Shown here in pieces: positions 8,490 to 17,075 of a DNA stretch of 64,000 bases (its first letter is position 1; each line of letters starts with the position of its first letter). Position numbers and translations under genes: made by a program. Origin of the DNA: Bog-473 sp963741995 (GTDB taxonomy: Bacteria > Actinomycetota > Acidimicrobiia > Acidimicrobiales > RAAP-2); the NCBI GenBank assembly GCA_963741995.1, contig CAVUKI010000001.1:1160360-1224359 (forward strand), in the 5' to 3' direction. A model generated the notes under the pieces. It searched no databases, was not told the DNA's origin, and was given only the letters and a program-made list of their open reading frames with translations.

Positions 8490-9952
8490 CACTCCACCAC
8501 GACCTCGTGGGATGCCTTGTCGGGGCGCAAGCCGCGCCACGTGGGGTGGCGCAGCCGACCGGCCGTCGTCCACTCGCCGAACTCGACCTCTCCCACCAGC
8601 ACGGGACGCACGAAGTGCGCCGCGCCCGCATCCGCGGCCGGGAGCGGGGAGCCGAACGGGTTGCCCGGCGTCGCCAAGGGCTTGAGGTCAGCGAGGAGGG
8701 CGGTGCGGGCGCGCGCGCTGAAGCCTGTCCCGACCTTGCCGACGTAGCGCAGCCCAGCCTCGTCCGGGATCCCGAGGAGCAGAGCACCCAGGCTCTTCTG
8801 GCGCTCACCGCGCCCATCCGTCCAGGCGCCGATCACCACCTCCTGCGTCCGAAAGGACTTGACCTTCGTCCAATCGGGACTGCGCCGTCCCGCTCGATAC
8901 GACGAGGCGCGTCGCTTGGCGATGACACCCTCCAGACCGTTCTCCACCGTCGCGGTGAGGATGTCCTGACCTGAGACATTCCGGAATGCGTCCGTGGTGA
9001 TGAAGGTCTCGCCCGCGAGATGCAGCGACTCGAGCCGACCTCGTCGCTCGTCGTAGGTTTCGTCCATCAGCGAATGCCCGTTGAGATAGAGGAGGTCGAA
9101 CGCCACGAAGGTGACCGGGTCGGAGAGAGATCGTCGCTTCGCCTCGCGCTGGTTCGCCACGTGCATGCGCTGTTGCAGCCTGGAAAAACTCGGCTTGCCG
9201 TTTTCGCCAAGCGCCACGATCTCGCCATCGATGATGCAGGTGGTCATCCCCAGGAACTGTCCGATGTCGGCCAGCTCCGGGAACGAGACAGTCACGTCGA
9301 GATCATTGCGGCTCTGGGCTCGAACGCGCCCACCTTCGACGAAGAGAATCGCCCTGACCCCGTCCCATTTGATCTCGAATGCCCACTCCTCCTCGTCGGT
9401 TGGGAGTTGTCCGGCGACGGCAAGCATGGGCTTGACTGAACTGGGCATTTCGTCGACCCGGGTGGACGGGCCGTGCCGATGGATCATCCAATCGCGATCC
9501 TTGGTTTGGAAGAGCACGAAGCTCCCCGTGCCCTTGGCTCCGTGGAGCACGAACTTGACCTCGGAGTCGGACCACTTCTCCACGTCGTAGTGACCGGTGT
9601 CCCAGATCGTCATCTGGCCGCCCCCGTATTCGCCCTGGGGAATCTCGCCCTCGAAGGTCGCGTATTCAAGGGGATGGTCCTCGGTATGCACGGCCAAATG
9701 ATTCTTTTCCGGCGTCTCGGGGAGGCCCTTGGGGAGGGCCCACGAGGCCAACACGCCGTCACGCTCCAGCCGGAGATCCCAGTGGAGGCTCCTTGCGTGG
9801 TGCTCTTGGATCACGAATCGCTGGCCGGACGGCTGCTTGGGTGATCGGCCGCCCATCGGCTCGGGCGTCTTTTCGGCGTCCCGCTTGGTGCGGTAGCTGT
9901 CGAGCTTTCCCGTGTCGCTTCCACTGCGTCGACCCGTGGACCTTGGCGTCAC
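8489..9952 (-). CDS. ligD: LigD: 3'-phosphoesterase plus ATP-dependent DNA ligase
   Basis: A 487-residue non-homologous end-joining ligase. Residues about 35-160 are the 3'-phosphoesterase domain (FVIQEHHARSLHWDLRLE, with the histidine-rich PE motif, and EGEIPQGEYGGG). The ATP-dependent ligase adenylation domain follows, with the lysine nucleophile in EIKWDGVRA, the IIDGEIVAL motif and the EGVIAKR motif, then an OB-fold domain with WTKVK. It starts at GTG 9952; the site has only a weak ribosome-binding sequence. It is translationally coupled to the downstream polymerase gene and divergent from the YihY gene. Acts on broken chromosome ends, normally recruited by Ku. Confidence 0.94.
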   Translation of the reverse strand: MTPRSTGRRSGSDTGKLDSYRTKRDAEKTPEPMGGRSPKQPSGQRFVIQEHHARSLHWDLRLERDGVLASWALPKGLPETPEKNHLAVHTEDHPLEYATFEGEIPQGEYGGGQMTIWDTGHYDVEKWSDSEVKFVLHGAKGTGSFVLFQTKDRDWMIHRHGPSTRVDEMPSSVKPMLAVAGQLPTDEEEWAFEIKWDGVRAILFVEGGRVRAQSRNDLDVTVSFPELADIGQFLGMTTCIIDGEIVALGENGKPSFSRLQQRMHVANQREAKRRSLSDPVTFVAFDLLYLNGHSLMDETYDERRGRLESLHLAGETFITTDAFRNVSGQDILTATVENGLEGVIAKRRASSYRAGRRSPDWTKVKSFRTQEVVIGAWTDGRGERQKSLGALLLGIPDEAGLRYVGKVGTGFSARARTALLADLKPLATPGNPFGSPLPAADAGAAHFVRPVLVGEVEFGEWTTAGRLRHPTWRGLRPDKASHEVVVE

Positions 9953-10104
9953 CGGCCACCACCGTACCCGTAGTCTCGGGTTCGTCGACGCAACGCTGGG
10001 TATGAGAAGCGGACGCCGATTGATGGAAGGAGACGTGGTGAATGCGATGCGACCGAACTCGTCTGTACGTCCACAGAGTGCCTCGTGGGTCCTGAAGGAC
10101 GCTG

Positions 10105-11097
10105 ATGAACGTCGCTGAGCGGCTCGCCCGCAAGGCGGACAAAGTGCAACAGGATGCTCCTCCCATCGCCTTTGCGGTCGGCGTGTTCAAGAAGTTCGGC
10201 GACGACCGGGGCGGCTCACTTGCCGCGCTCCTGACCTTCTACGGTTTTCTCTCGCTCTTCCCGCTTTTGTTGCTTCTCGTGACGATCCTCGGCTTCTTCG
10301 GCGGCGCCGAACACTCGTTCGTCAGGCGGGTTGAGAACTCAGCCTTCTCCCAGTTCCCGGTCGTCGGCACGAAACTCAGCACCAACATCCATGGTTTGCA
10401 GGGGCGCAGCGTGTTCGGCTTGGTCGTGGGGATCCTGTTCGTGCTGTGGGGCTCACAGGGCGCGCTGCAGACCGCGCAGTACGCCCAAGCGGAGATCTGG
10501 AACATCCCGGGGGTGAACCGCCCGAGTTTCTGGGCCCGACTCGGGCGGACCGGCTTGATGATGCTGGTGCTCGGTCTGTTCCTCATAGCCAGCACCCTGC
10601 TGGCCGGCCTCGTGACGATCGGACATCAGGGTGGATGGGCCGTCGTCGGCGCGGTGGTGTCGTCGCTCGTCGTGAACATCGGCCTTTTCGTCGTCGCATT
10701 CAGGCTCCTCACCCCGAAACAGATTCCGTGGCGGGACATGGTGCCCGGCGCCATCGTCGGGGCGGTGGGCTGGACCCTCCTGCAGTACCTGGGAGGCATC
10801 CTGGTGGAGCACTCCCTGCGGAACACCAGCAGGGAGTACGGCACGTTCGCGCTCGTCCTGGGCCTCATCAGCTTCCTCTATCTGGCTGCCCAGGTGACCC
10901 TCTACGCCTCCGAGCTCAACGTGGTCCGGGCGCGCCATCTCTGGCCGAGGGGCATGGTGCAGCCTCCGCTGACCGCCGCGGACAAGGAGGTGTTGTCCTC
11001 GATCGCGCTCGAAGGAAAACGCCGGCCGGAGCAGTACTTGTCGGCGGGATTTCAAGCTGAGGAGAAGACCGTCGAGGAGCAGCCCGGCGCGTCGTAG
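10105..11097 (+). CDS. YihY/virulence factor BrkB family membrane protein
   Basis: A 330-residue integral membrane protein of the YihY/BrkB family. ATG 10105 follows GAAGGA by 5 nt. About six hydrophobic helices are visible, beginning with LAALLTFYGFLSLFPLLLLL and ending in LVLGLISFLYLAAQV; the family hallmark 'REYGTFALVLGLISFLY' is clear. The C-terminal about 50 residues are charged and probably cytoplasmic. The biochemical role of the family is unknown; it is not an RNase BN as once thought. Divergent from ligD with a 152-bp intergenic region. Confidence 0.92.
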   Translation: MNVAERLARKADKVQQDAPPIAFAVGVFKKFGDDRGGSLAALLTFYGFLSLFPLLLLLVTILGFFGGAEHSFVRRVENSAFSQFPVVGTKLSTNIHGLQGRSVFGLVVGILFVLWGSQGALQTAQYAQAEIWNIPGVNRPSFWARLGRTGLMMLVLGLFLIASTLLAGLVTIGHQGGWAVVGAVVSSLVVNIGLFVVAFRLLTPKQIPWRDMVPGAIVGAVGWTLLQYLGGILVEHSLRNTSREYGTFALVLGLISFLYLAAQVTLYASELNVVRARHLWPRGMVQPPLTAADKEVLSSIALEGKRRPEQYLSAGFQAEEKTVEEQPGAS

Positions 11098-11202
11098 GGC
11101 TCCACGCGTGGGCGCAGGCCGTCCGGCATTTCGCAGCTCTCGGGTGCCGTCCCGTAAGGTCGCGGGTGTCGCAACACAATGTGCGATGGGGGGCTGGGGG
11201 CT

Positions 11203-12354
11203 ATGGGGATACAGGTCGATCAACTGGTTGAGACCGCGGTGACGCGGGCGGGGTCGGACGACTTCGGTGAGGACACCTGGCAAGAAGGCCTCGACGTCCT
11301 CGTGGACTCACTCACGACAGAGTCAGCGCTCAACGAGTTGGGCGAGAGCGTGATGATCGACCAGATCGTAAGTCTGCTGGTGAACCGGCTCGAGGTCGAG
11401 CACTGGTACGGGCGACACCCTGAGATCAATGAGCAGGAGATCGTCGCCCCGTTGTTCGGGCTCGGACTTCCCCGCACGGGCTCCACCGCCTTGAGCTTTC
11501 TCCTGGCCTGCGACACCGGCCGGCGATCGTTGCGCACGTGGGAAGCCGGGAAGCCCTGCCCGCCACCGGAGACGGCGACCGAATACACGGACGCTCGGAT
11601 CGCCGAGACCCAGGTGGGGATCGACATCACGAACGAGATGTTCCCAGGCTTCGTCGGGATGCTGCCCACCTCGGCCACGGGCCCGCAGGAGTGCATCCTG
11701 ATCATGGCTCTCGACTTCCGATCGCAGCTCTTCGAGGGCATGGCAAGCATTCCCGCCTACAGCTCCTGGCTCCTGTCATCCGACATGGAACCGGCCTACC
11801 GCTACCACCAGCGTGTCCTGCGGCTGCTGCAGTGGCGCTGCCCGCCGGAGCGATGGTGGCTCAAGACGCCGGCACACATGCACTCCATCGACGCGCTGAA
11901 CGTGGTCTATCCCGATGCACGATTCGTCATGACCCACCGTGACGTCGGGAAGGTGCTGCCATCGGTGTGCGCCGTGTTCGAGGCGCTGTCCAACGTGTTG
12001 ACCACAAATCCCGATCCCATGGCGATCGGTACACACAACTCGGAGCTGTGGCGCTACTCGCTGCAGCGCCTGATTGCGTTTCGGGACGGCGGTAACGAGA
12101 GCCGGTTCTTCGACGTCTCGTTCAGTCAGGTGCAGCGCGATCCTCTGGCCGCGGTGGCGCAACTCTACGCCGAGCTCGGAGACGATCTCAGCATCGATGC
12201 CCGTCAGCGGATGCAGGACTGGTGGGCGGAGAGCTCGAAGGAGCGCTCCGGAGCGCACACCTACACGGCCGAGACATACGGGCTCGACCCGGCGAGCATC
12301 CGGGAGCAATTCGCCTTCTACTACGACAGGTTCGACGTCACCCTCGAGGGCTAG
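11203..12354 (+). CDS. Sulfotransferase family protein
   Basis: A 383-residue cytosolic enzyme predicted to transfer sulfate from PAPS. The 5'-phosphosulfate loop GLPRTGST is near residue 92 and the 3'-phosphate motif VMTHRDVGKVLPS near residue 240; both are characteristic. This actinobacterial subgroup is longer than classical sulfotransferases and is common in mycobacteria and Acidimicrobiia, where lipid or steroid acceptors are suspected. ATG 11203 is chosen because a GGGGGCTGGGGG stretch just precedes it; ATG 11179 is an in-frame alternative. Followed by a structured terminator-like region. Confidence 0.87.
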   Translation: MGIQVDQLVETAVTRAGSDDFGEDTWQEGLDVLVDSLTTESALNELGESVMIDQIVSLLVNRLEVEHWYGRHPEINEQEIVAPLFGLGLPRTGSTALSFLLACDTGRRSLRTWEAGKPCPPPETATEYTDARIAETQVGIDITNEMFPGFVGMLPTSATGPQECILIMALDFRSQLFEGMASIPAYSSWLLSSDMEPAYRYHQRVLRLLQWRCPPERWWLKTPAHMHSIDALNVVYPDARFVMTHRDVGKVLPSVCAVFEALSNVLTTNPDPMAIGTHNSELWRYSLQRLIAFRDGGNESRFFDVSFSQVQRDPLAAVAQLYAELGDDLSIDARQRMQDWWAESSKERSGAHTYTAETYGLDPASIREQFAFYYDRFDVTLEG

Positions 12355-12358
12355 AGAC

Positions 12359-12399
12359 CCGAGACAGCCCCGACGGGGCCTTGAGATACCTGGTCTCGG
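12359..12399 (+). terminator. Nested hairpin after sulfotransferase
   Basis: CCGAGAC (12359-12365) pairs with GTCTCGG (12393-12399) around an inner GCCCC-GAC-GGGGC hairpin (12367-12379). It begins 5 nt after the stop codon of the sulfotransferase. No long T-tract follows, as is usual in high-GC actinobacteria. Probably a terminator. Confidence 0.5.
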
Positions 12400-12427
12400 C
12401 GGACGACTCTCGTAGACTGCCAGCGAG

Positions 12428-12940
12428 ATGTCTGATTCCGCGACAACGACGCAAGCAGGTCCTTCGGCCCCCGTTCCCACGGCGAGCGGGTCGTCGACCG
12501 GCACGGCCCCTGACGAGGGCACGGGACCGATGAAAAGGATCATCCTGGGTGTGGTCATTGCGCTGCTGATCGTTGGCATCGCTCTGTTGATCGCCACCTT
12601 CGATGCGACCAGGCATTGGTTTGCGTTGCACACCGGCACTCTCCACGGAGGACCCGATCTCTATTACAACTTCTGGTCCGGTTTCGGCTCTGATCTGGGC
12701 GAGGCGACGCTCATCACGGCGGTCGGCGTCGGGGTGTACACCGGGGTTCGGAAGGTCAACTGCCACACGAAGGGCTGTTGGCGTATCGGCCATCACGTCC
12801 TGGAGGGCACCCCGTACATCTTGTGCCGCCACCATCACCCGGGGGTGCCCACCCGTGGTGCGACCCACGAACACATCCTCGAGCAGCACGAGAAATTCAA
12901 AGCAGAGAAGGCGGCCCGTGAGGCCAGGGGCCACTCGTAG
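12428..12940 (+). CDS. Small membrane protein with Cys/His-rich C-terminus
   Basis: A 170-residue protein. The first 34 residues are Ser/Thr/Pro-rich, then comes one strong transmembrane helix (IILGVVIALLIVGIALLIA) and a weaker second hydrophobic stretch (ATLITAVGVGVYTGV). The C-terminal part carries a cluster CHTKGCWRIGHH with YILCRHHHPG about 13 residues further on, which could bind a metal ion; a charged helix (EQHEKFKAEKAAREA) ends the protein. I recall similar C..C..H..C.HHP segments in actinobacterial and actinophage proteins, but no function. A TAGACT box 8 nt before the ATG hints at near-leaderless expression. Confidence 0.72.
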   Translation: MSDSATTTQAGPSAPVPTASGSSTGTAPDEGTGPMKRIILGVVIALLIVGIALLIATFDATRHWFALHTGTLHGGPDLYYNFWSGFGSDLGEATLITAVGVGVYTGVRKVNCHTKGCWRIGHHVLEGTPYILCRHHHPGVPTRGATHEHILEQHEKFKAEKAAREARGHS

Positions 12941-12982
12941 GGACCTGCTGTGCCGGGACCTGCCCAGGCACTGAGAAGGCAA

Positions 12983-13570
12983 TCATTGACGATGCGCCAC
13001 ACGGTGACGCTCGAATGAGAGCACGATGTCGGAGAACACCTGCTGCTCGTCCTGCTCGCCGTTGATCTCGAGGACTAACCCACGATCACGATAGAAGGCA
13101 AGAAGTGGCTCCGTCTCGACGTCGTAGACCTCGAGACGATGTATGACGACCGCCTCGGAGTCATCAATTCGCCCTTCACGTTCGGCCCGTGTGAGTAGCC
13201 GCCGTCTGAGTTCTTCGCGCGTGACATCGAGATGGACGACGGCCTCGAGTTCGATCCCTTCGACTTGTTTCGTCGTTTGGAATGCCGCCTCGGCTTGACG
13301 CAGGTTCCGAGGAAAGCCATCGAGTACATATCCGCCGCGACGACTTGCTCGGATAACTCGCTCCTCCAACATCTCGAATATCAGCTCATCGGGAACAAGA
13401 TCGCCGCGCTGGAGAAACTCGGAGGCTGTGTTCCCGATTTTTGTACAAGCCTTGACTTCCTGGCGCAGGAGTTCTCCGCTGGACAAATGCGCGACTCCGT
13501 AGTGGTTGGCCAGCTTTTCGGCCTGAGTTCCCTTGCCAGCTCCCGGGGGCGCGACCAAGAGCACTCGCAT
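12983..13570 (-). CDS. Short-lid adenylate kinase family protein
   Basis: A 195-residue nucleoside monophosphate kinase. It has P-loop PPGAGKGTQAEKL, NMP-binding LSSGELLR, the DGFPRN motif and RIDDSEAVVIHRLEVY. The LID region between LLTRAE and RIDDSE is very short, so this is the lidless form and lacks the zinc-type LID of standard bacterial Adk (about 215 residues). ATG 13570 is preferred over ATG 13576 because the TAGGG ribosome site is better spaced. It is not in the usual secY-adk-map context, so it is likely a second, accessory kinase. Exact nucleotide preference unknown. Confidence 0.87.
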   Translation of the reverse strand: MRVLLVAPPGAGKGTQAEKLANHYGVAHLSSGELLRQEVKACTKIGNTASEFLQRGDLVPDELIFEMLEERVIRASRRGGYVLDGFPRNLRQAEAAFQTTKQVEGIELEAVVHLDVTREELRRRLLTRAEREGRIDDSEAVVIHRLEVYDVETEPLLAFYRDRGLVLEINGEQDEQQVFSDIVLSFERHRVAHRQ

Positions 13571-13784
13571 TGACATGACCCTACCGCCGCCGATGGGGCT
13601 TTGAAGGCGGTCGCGAACGTGGGGCACAACCCGGCCGGTCCAACCGCGCATGCACGTCCCAAGCTGCTGCGTAGCCGGCACGAATTCTACGTAGCTTCGC
13701 GTCGCTCCCTGGTGTCTTGATACATCAGGATCGGCATACTCAATCGAATATCACTGAGAGAGGGGGTTCGACGTCGGATTGAGG

Positions 13785-16079
13785 TCAACCTCCTCGATGG
13801 CCAACAGGCCGGCGGTACTGGTTGCATTCGAGTGGTGCGGCCCAGCGAAATCGATCTCGGCCACCGGACACGGCGCCTGGATCGCGTAGCCCTGCCGCGG
13901 CATCACACCCGAGTGCGGCCAAGACGCCCACGAATTCGAGACGCTCGATCCCCTCGGCGACGACACGCAGACCGAGCGCGTGTCCGAGGTCGATGATGGA
14001 GCGGGCGATATCTTCGTCCCGGCCGCCAGGCTCTGCGACCTGGAGGCGCGACGTGAAGGTGCGGTCCAGTTTGAGCTCGCCGACCGCCAGCTCGTTCAGG
14101 TGGGAGATTGAGGAGAAACCCGTACCGAAGTCGTCGATCGAGACCAGGATGCCCGAGTCGGCGAGGCTCTGAATGACCCGCTTGGATCGGGTTACGTCGG
14201 CCACGACCATCCCTTCGGTGATCTCGAGCACGAGAGCTCCGGTCGGCAAGCCTGCCTGCGCCAGGAGCTCGCTGACTCGCCGCGGCAGGGAGGAGTCCAA
14301 GAGGTCGGTAGCCAGGAGGTTGACCGCGACCGCGGCCCGATGACCGTCGCGCCGCCACCGGGCACAGTCGGCGACCGCTTCCTCGAAGACCCAGGTGGCG
14401 AGGGAATGGATGAGCCCGCTCTCCTCGGCGAGAGCCAAGAGGTGCTCGGGCGGTATGAGGCCGAGGGTCGGGTGGGGCCACCGCAAGAGCGCCTCGACCG
14501 TCACCACCTCGCCCGTTCGCAAGTCGATCTCGGGTTGGTAGTGCAGCGCAAGGGAGCCTTCGGTCATTGCCGACCGCAGGTCCTCGATGAGCGCGAACCG
14601 GTCGGCCTCGTCGTCGAGGGCCGACTCGTAGACGTCGAAGGAACCCCGCTCGTTCTTGGCACGGTACATGGCGATATCGGCGCAGCGGATCAGGTCGTGG
14701 GCGGTCAGCGCGTGTTCGGGCGCCAGCGCGACGCCAATGCTTGCGCCGACTCGGAGGCTGGCGGTGCTGACGTCGATCGGCTGCTCGAGCAGCGTCGTGA
14801 TGCGTTTCGCCACGGCCGTGGCTTTGTAGGCATCCGCCCCGTAGAGGAGTACGGCGAACTCGTCACCGCCCAGGCGGGCGACGAGGTCGTTGCGACGGAC
14901 GACCTGGCGGATGCGAGGCCCGATCTGACGCAACAGGGCGTCCCCAGTCTGGTGTCCGAATGAGTCGTTGATCTCCTTGAAGTGATCGAGATCGATCAAC
15001 AGCAAGGCCAGACCGCTGGTTTGAGTTCCTCCTTGGGGCAGCGCCCCCAGGGCTTCGTCGAGTTCGTCCAGGAGGTGTCGACGGTTTCCCAGCCCCGTGA
15101 GCTCGTCGGTCACCGCCTGGTGCTGTCGTGATTCGTTGAGCGCCCTCTGCTCGCGCAGCGAGACTGCCATGCGGGCAGCGGCCACCATCAGCGTCACGCC
15201 GGCGAGTACCAGCGCAATCGCGCTCACGCGCTGCACGTTGCCCAGCACCAGGATCACGGGGCAGGCCACCAACACGACTGTCAGGATGACGACTCGTGGC
15301 GCCTTTTCGACGAGCGGCGACGGCCCCGTTGCCGGGGCGCGCAGCCAGACCGAGCCGGTCATGACAATCATGGCCGCCGGCCACAGCAGGTCCAGCGGCG
15401 CACCGGCTTGATGGGCATTCGGCGCGGAGTGGTGCAGGGAGACGATGCCGCCAACCCCCATGAGCGCGCACCCGCCGGCGAAGAGGAGGGTGCGCGCCGG
15501 ATGCCGCGGCACCAAGACGACCACCCCAAGGGCCAGAGCCAGCAGGACGACGTCGCCGACGGGATAGGCCAGGTTCACCATCACAGAGGCCGGCGTCCCA
15601 CCAACCGCATGCACGACCGCGTCGAGTGCAAACGCAGCACAGATGGCCGCCGTCCCCAGACTGACAACGGCGCCATCGAGCCCGGCGCTCGCTCTGAGCT
15701 GGTCCAGGTCGGAGCGCACCAACAGGATAAGTGCCACGCCGGCCAGCGGGTAAAAGAGAAGAGAGACGTCGGCTATCGAAGGTGTCGAAGCGGGCGACTC
15801 GAGGGCCCAGGCGATGGAGCCGAGAGCCCAGGCGAGCAGGCCGGCACCGAGCGCCAGCGAAGCTCGCCGCCCAGGACGGTCGGTGAGCGCCCTTCCGAGG
15901 CATGCCAAGGCCAGGGCGACCTCTATGGCGGGGCCCAGCGGCCGTATCTGGCCGGCGCGCCGGGTGAGCAGGGTCATGGCGCAGAGGGCCAGGACCGCGA
16001 CCGCCCACAGAGCGAGATCGCGGCCCGGCCAGCGCGCGCCGCCCACTGCACTCCCCTCGACCTCCGTCCTCGACGCCAT
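13785..16079 (-). CDS. Membrane GGDEF-EAL cyclic-di-GMP protein, C-terminus frameshifted
   Basis: Multi-pass membrane sensor (about nine hydrophobic helices over residues 15-290) followed by a diguanylate cyclase domain with intact RLGGDEFAVLL and an EAL phosphodiesterase domain with VEALLRW, DDFGTGFSS and VAEGIE. So both synthesis and hydrolysis of c-di-GMP are possible. The frame loses the conserved EAL ending at GCDAA: the expected 'QGYAIQAPCPVAEIDF' continues in another frame that stops at 13751. One extra base at 13895-13896 explains this, so the intact product would end at 13751. Start ATG 16079 is chosen at MASRTEVEG; an earlier TTG at 16139 is possible. Confidence 0.88.
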   Translation of the reverse strand: MASRTEVEGSAVGGARWPGRDLALWAVAVLALCAMTLLTRRAGQIRPLGPAIEVALALACLGRALTDRPGRRASLALGAGLLAWALGSIAWALESPASTPSIADVSLLFYPLAGVALILLVRSDLDQLRASAGLDGAVVSLGTAAICAAFALDAVVHAVGGTPASVMVNLAYPVGDVVLLALALGVVVLVPRHPARTLLFAGGCALMGVGGIVSLHHSAPNAHQAGAPLDLLWPAAMIVMTGSVWLRAPATGPSPLVEKAPRVVILTVVLVACPVILVLGNVQRVSAIALVLAGVTLMVAAARMAVSLREQRALNESRQHQAVTDELTGLGNRRHLLDELDEALGALPQGGTQTSGLALLLIDLDHFKEINDSFGHQTGDALLRQIGPRIRQVVRRNDLVARLGGDEFAVLLYGADAYKATAVAKRITTLLEQPIDVSTASLRVGASIGVALAPEHALTAHDLIRCADIAMYRAKNERGSFDVYESALDDEADRFALIEDLRSAMTEGSLALHYQPEIDLRTGEVVTVEALLRWPHPTLGLIPPEHLLALAEESGLIHSLATWVFEEAVADCARWRRDGHRAAVAVNLLATDLLDSSLPRRVSELLAQAGLPTGALVLEITEGMVVADVTRSKRVIQSLADSGILVSIDDFGTGFSSISHLNELAVGELKLDRTFTSRLQVAEPGGRDEDIARSIIDLGHALGLRVVAEGIERLEFVGVLAALGCDAAAGLRDPGAVSGGRDRFRWAAPLECNQYRRPVGHRGG

Positions 16080-16285
16080 GTGGTGAAATCGGCGTTTCAA
16101 CGGCGGCGCTTGACGAGATAGTGCCGGGACTTGTTGCAATTCGGTAGCGGATTGGTCGGACGACGCCGAGTTCCAGCGAGGGCGAGCAAGCGGGCTCCAC
16201 AGCCGCCGTCCAGGTAGTTCGGTCTCGGCAGCCCTTCGGTGCCGAAGGGACCACCCGACTGGGACGTATTGGGATCGTGAGCCCT

Positions 16286-16308
16286 GGTCCTGGGTTCCTC
16301 CCAGGACC
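16286..16308 (-). terminator. Hairpin terminator after VOC gene
   Basis: A perfect 9-bp stem (GGTCCTGGG, 16286-16294; complement 16300-16308) with a 5-nt loop sits 13 nt past the stop codon of the minus-strand VOC gene. No T-tract follows, typical of actinobacterial I-type terminators. Confidence 0.55.
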
Positions 16309-16321
16309 CATGGTGGTGGGC

Positions 16322-16789
16322 TCAGGCGTCCATCGAATAGACCAGTCCGATAATCGTTCGGTAGTAGTCAGGTCCGATCGTGTCCGTGTCGGCGGAGCAG
16401 ACGAAGGCCAGAGGCAAGTTGTCCGGGTCCCGTCCGAGTATCAGTTCCGTGGCGTTTTCGCCGACGTGCCGACGATCGGTGAAACCGTCACGGCTTCGCA
16501 GGGTGGACTCGATTCGATCGAGTTCGCCCAGCGATCCGACGTTGAACGTCATCGACCGGAGACCGAGCGATTGCTGGCCATGGCGAATGTGATGGAGGCT
16601 CGGCGTTTCACGCAGGAGAAGAACGGCGGATGTGGCGGAGACGTCGCCCAGGACAGCGACACCGTCCTCGCGAACGATCACGCTGAAGGGACCGAGCTCC
16701 CCGTAGAAATCGACCGACCGATCGAGGTCGGCCACGGCGACAAGCGTGGAACGGAGCGTCAAGGGCTGTACGGCCGGTTCCGCGTGCAT
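16322..16789 (-). CDS. VOC (glyoxalase/bleomycin-resistance fold) protein
   Basis: A 155-residue protein with the vicinal-oxygen-chelate beta-alpha-beta-beta-beta pattern: TLVAVADLDRSVDFYGEL at the start, FSVIVREDGVAVLGD, SMTFNVGSLGELDRIE and ELILGRDPDNLPLAFV. ATG 16789 has a strong GGAGGA ribosome site. Substrate (an isomerase, dioxygenase or resistance role) cannot be assigned. It stands alone between the helicase and the GGDEF-EAL gene, all on the minus strand. Confidence 0.83.
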   Translation of the reverse strand: MHAEPAVQPLTLRSTLVAVADLDRSVDFYGELGPFSVIVREDGVAVLGDVSATSAVLLLRETPSLHHIRHGQQSLGLRSMTFNVGSLGELDRIESTLRSRDGFTDRRHVGENATELILGRDPDNLPLAFVCSADTDTIGPDYYRTIIGLVYSMDA

Positions 16790-17075
16790 GGTCCTCCTCC
16801 GTGGGTTTAGAGGTCCTTCTGCAACCAGAAATCTTGGTGTCAGGTTATCTCCAACGGCTTGCTTCAGGTTCGGTCGTCTCCTTCCATCGGGAGGAGACGA
16901 ATGCAGCCGTCTCTCAGCCCTGCGCTGCCCCTGCCTGGTCGTTCACGATCCGCGGGTCACCCAGGTCCCGAATGCTGGTCGGTCCACCCGCAGCCATGGC
17001 GGCACACTCAGGTCTCCTGATCACGGTTTACCGTGCGACCGGCCGTACCCTCCGCTGGCCGGCGTCGAAAATGGG

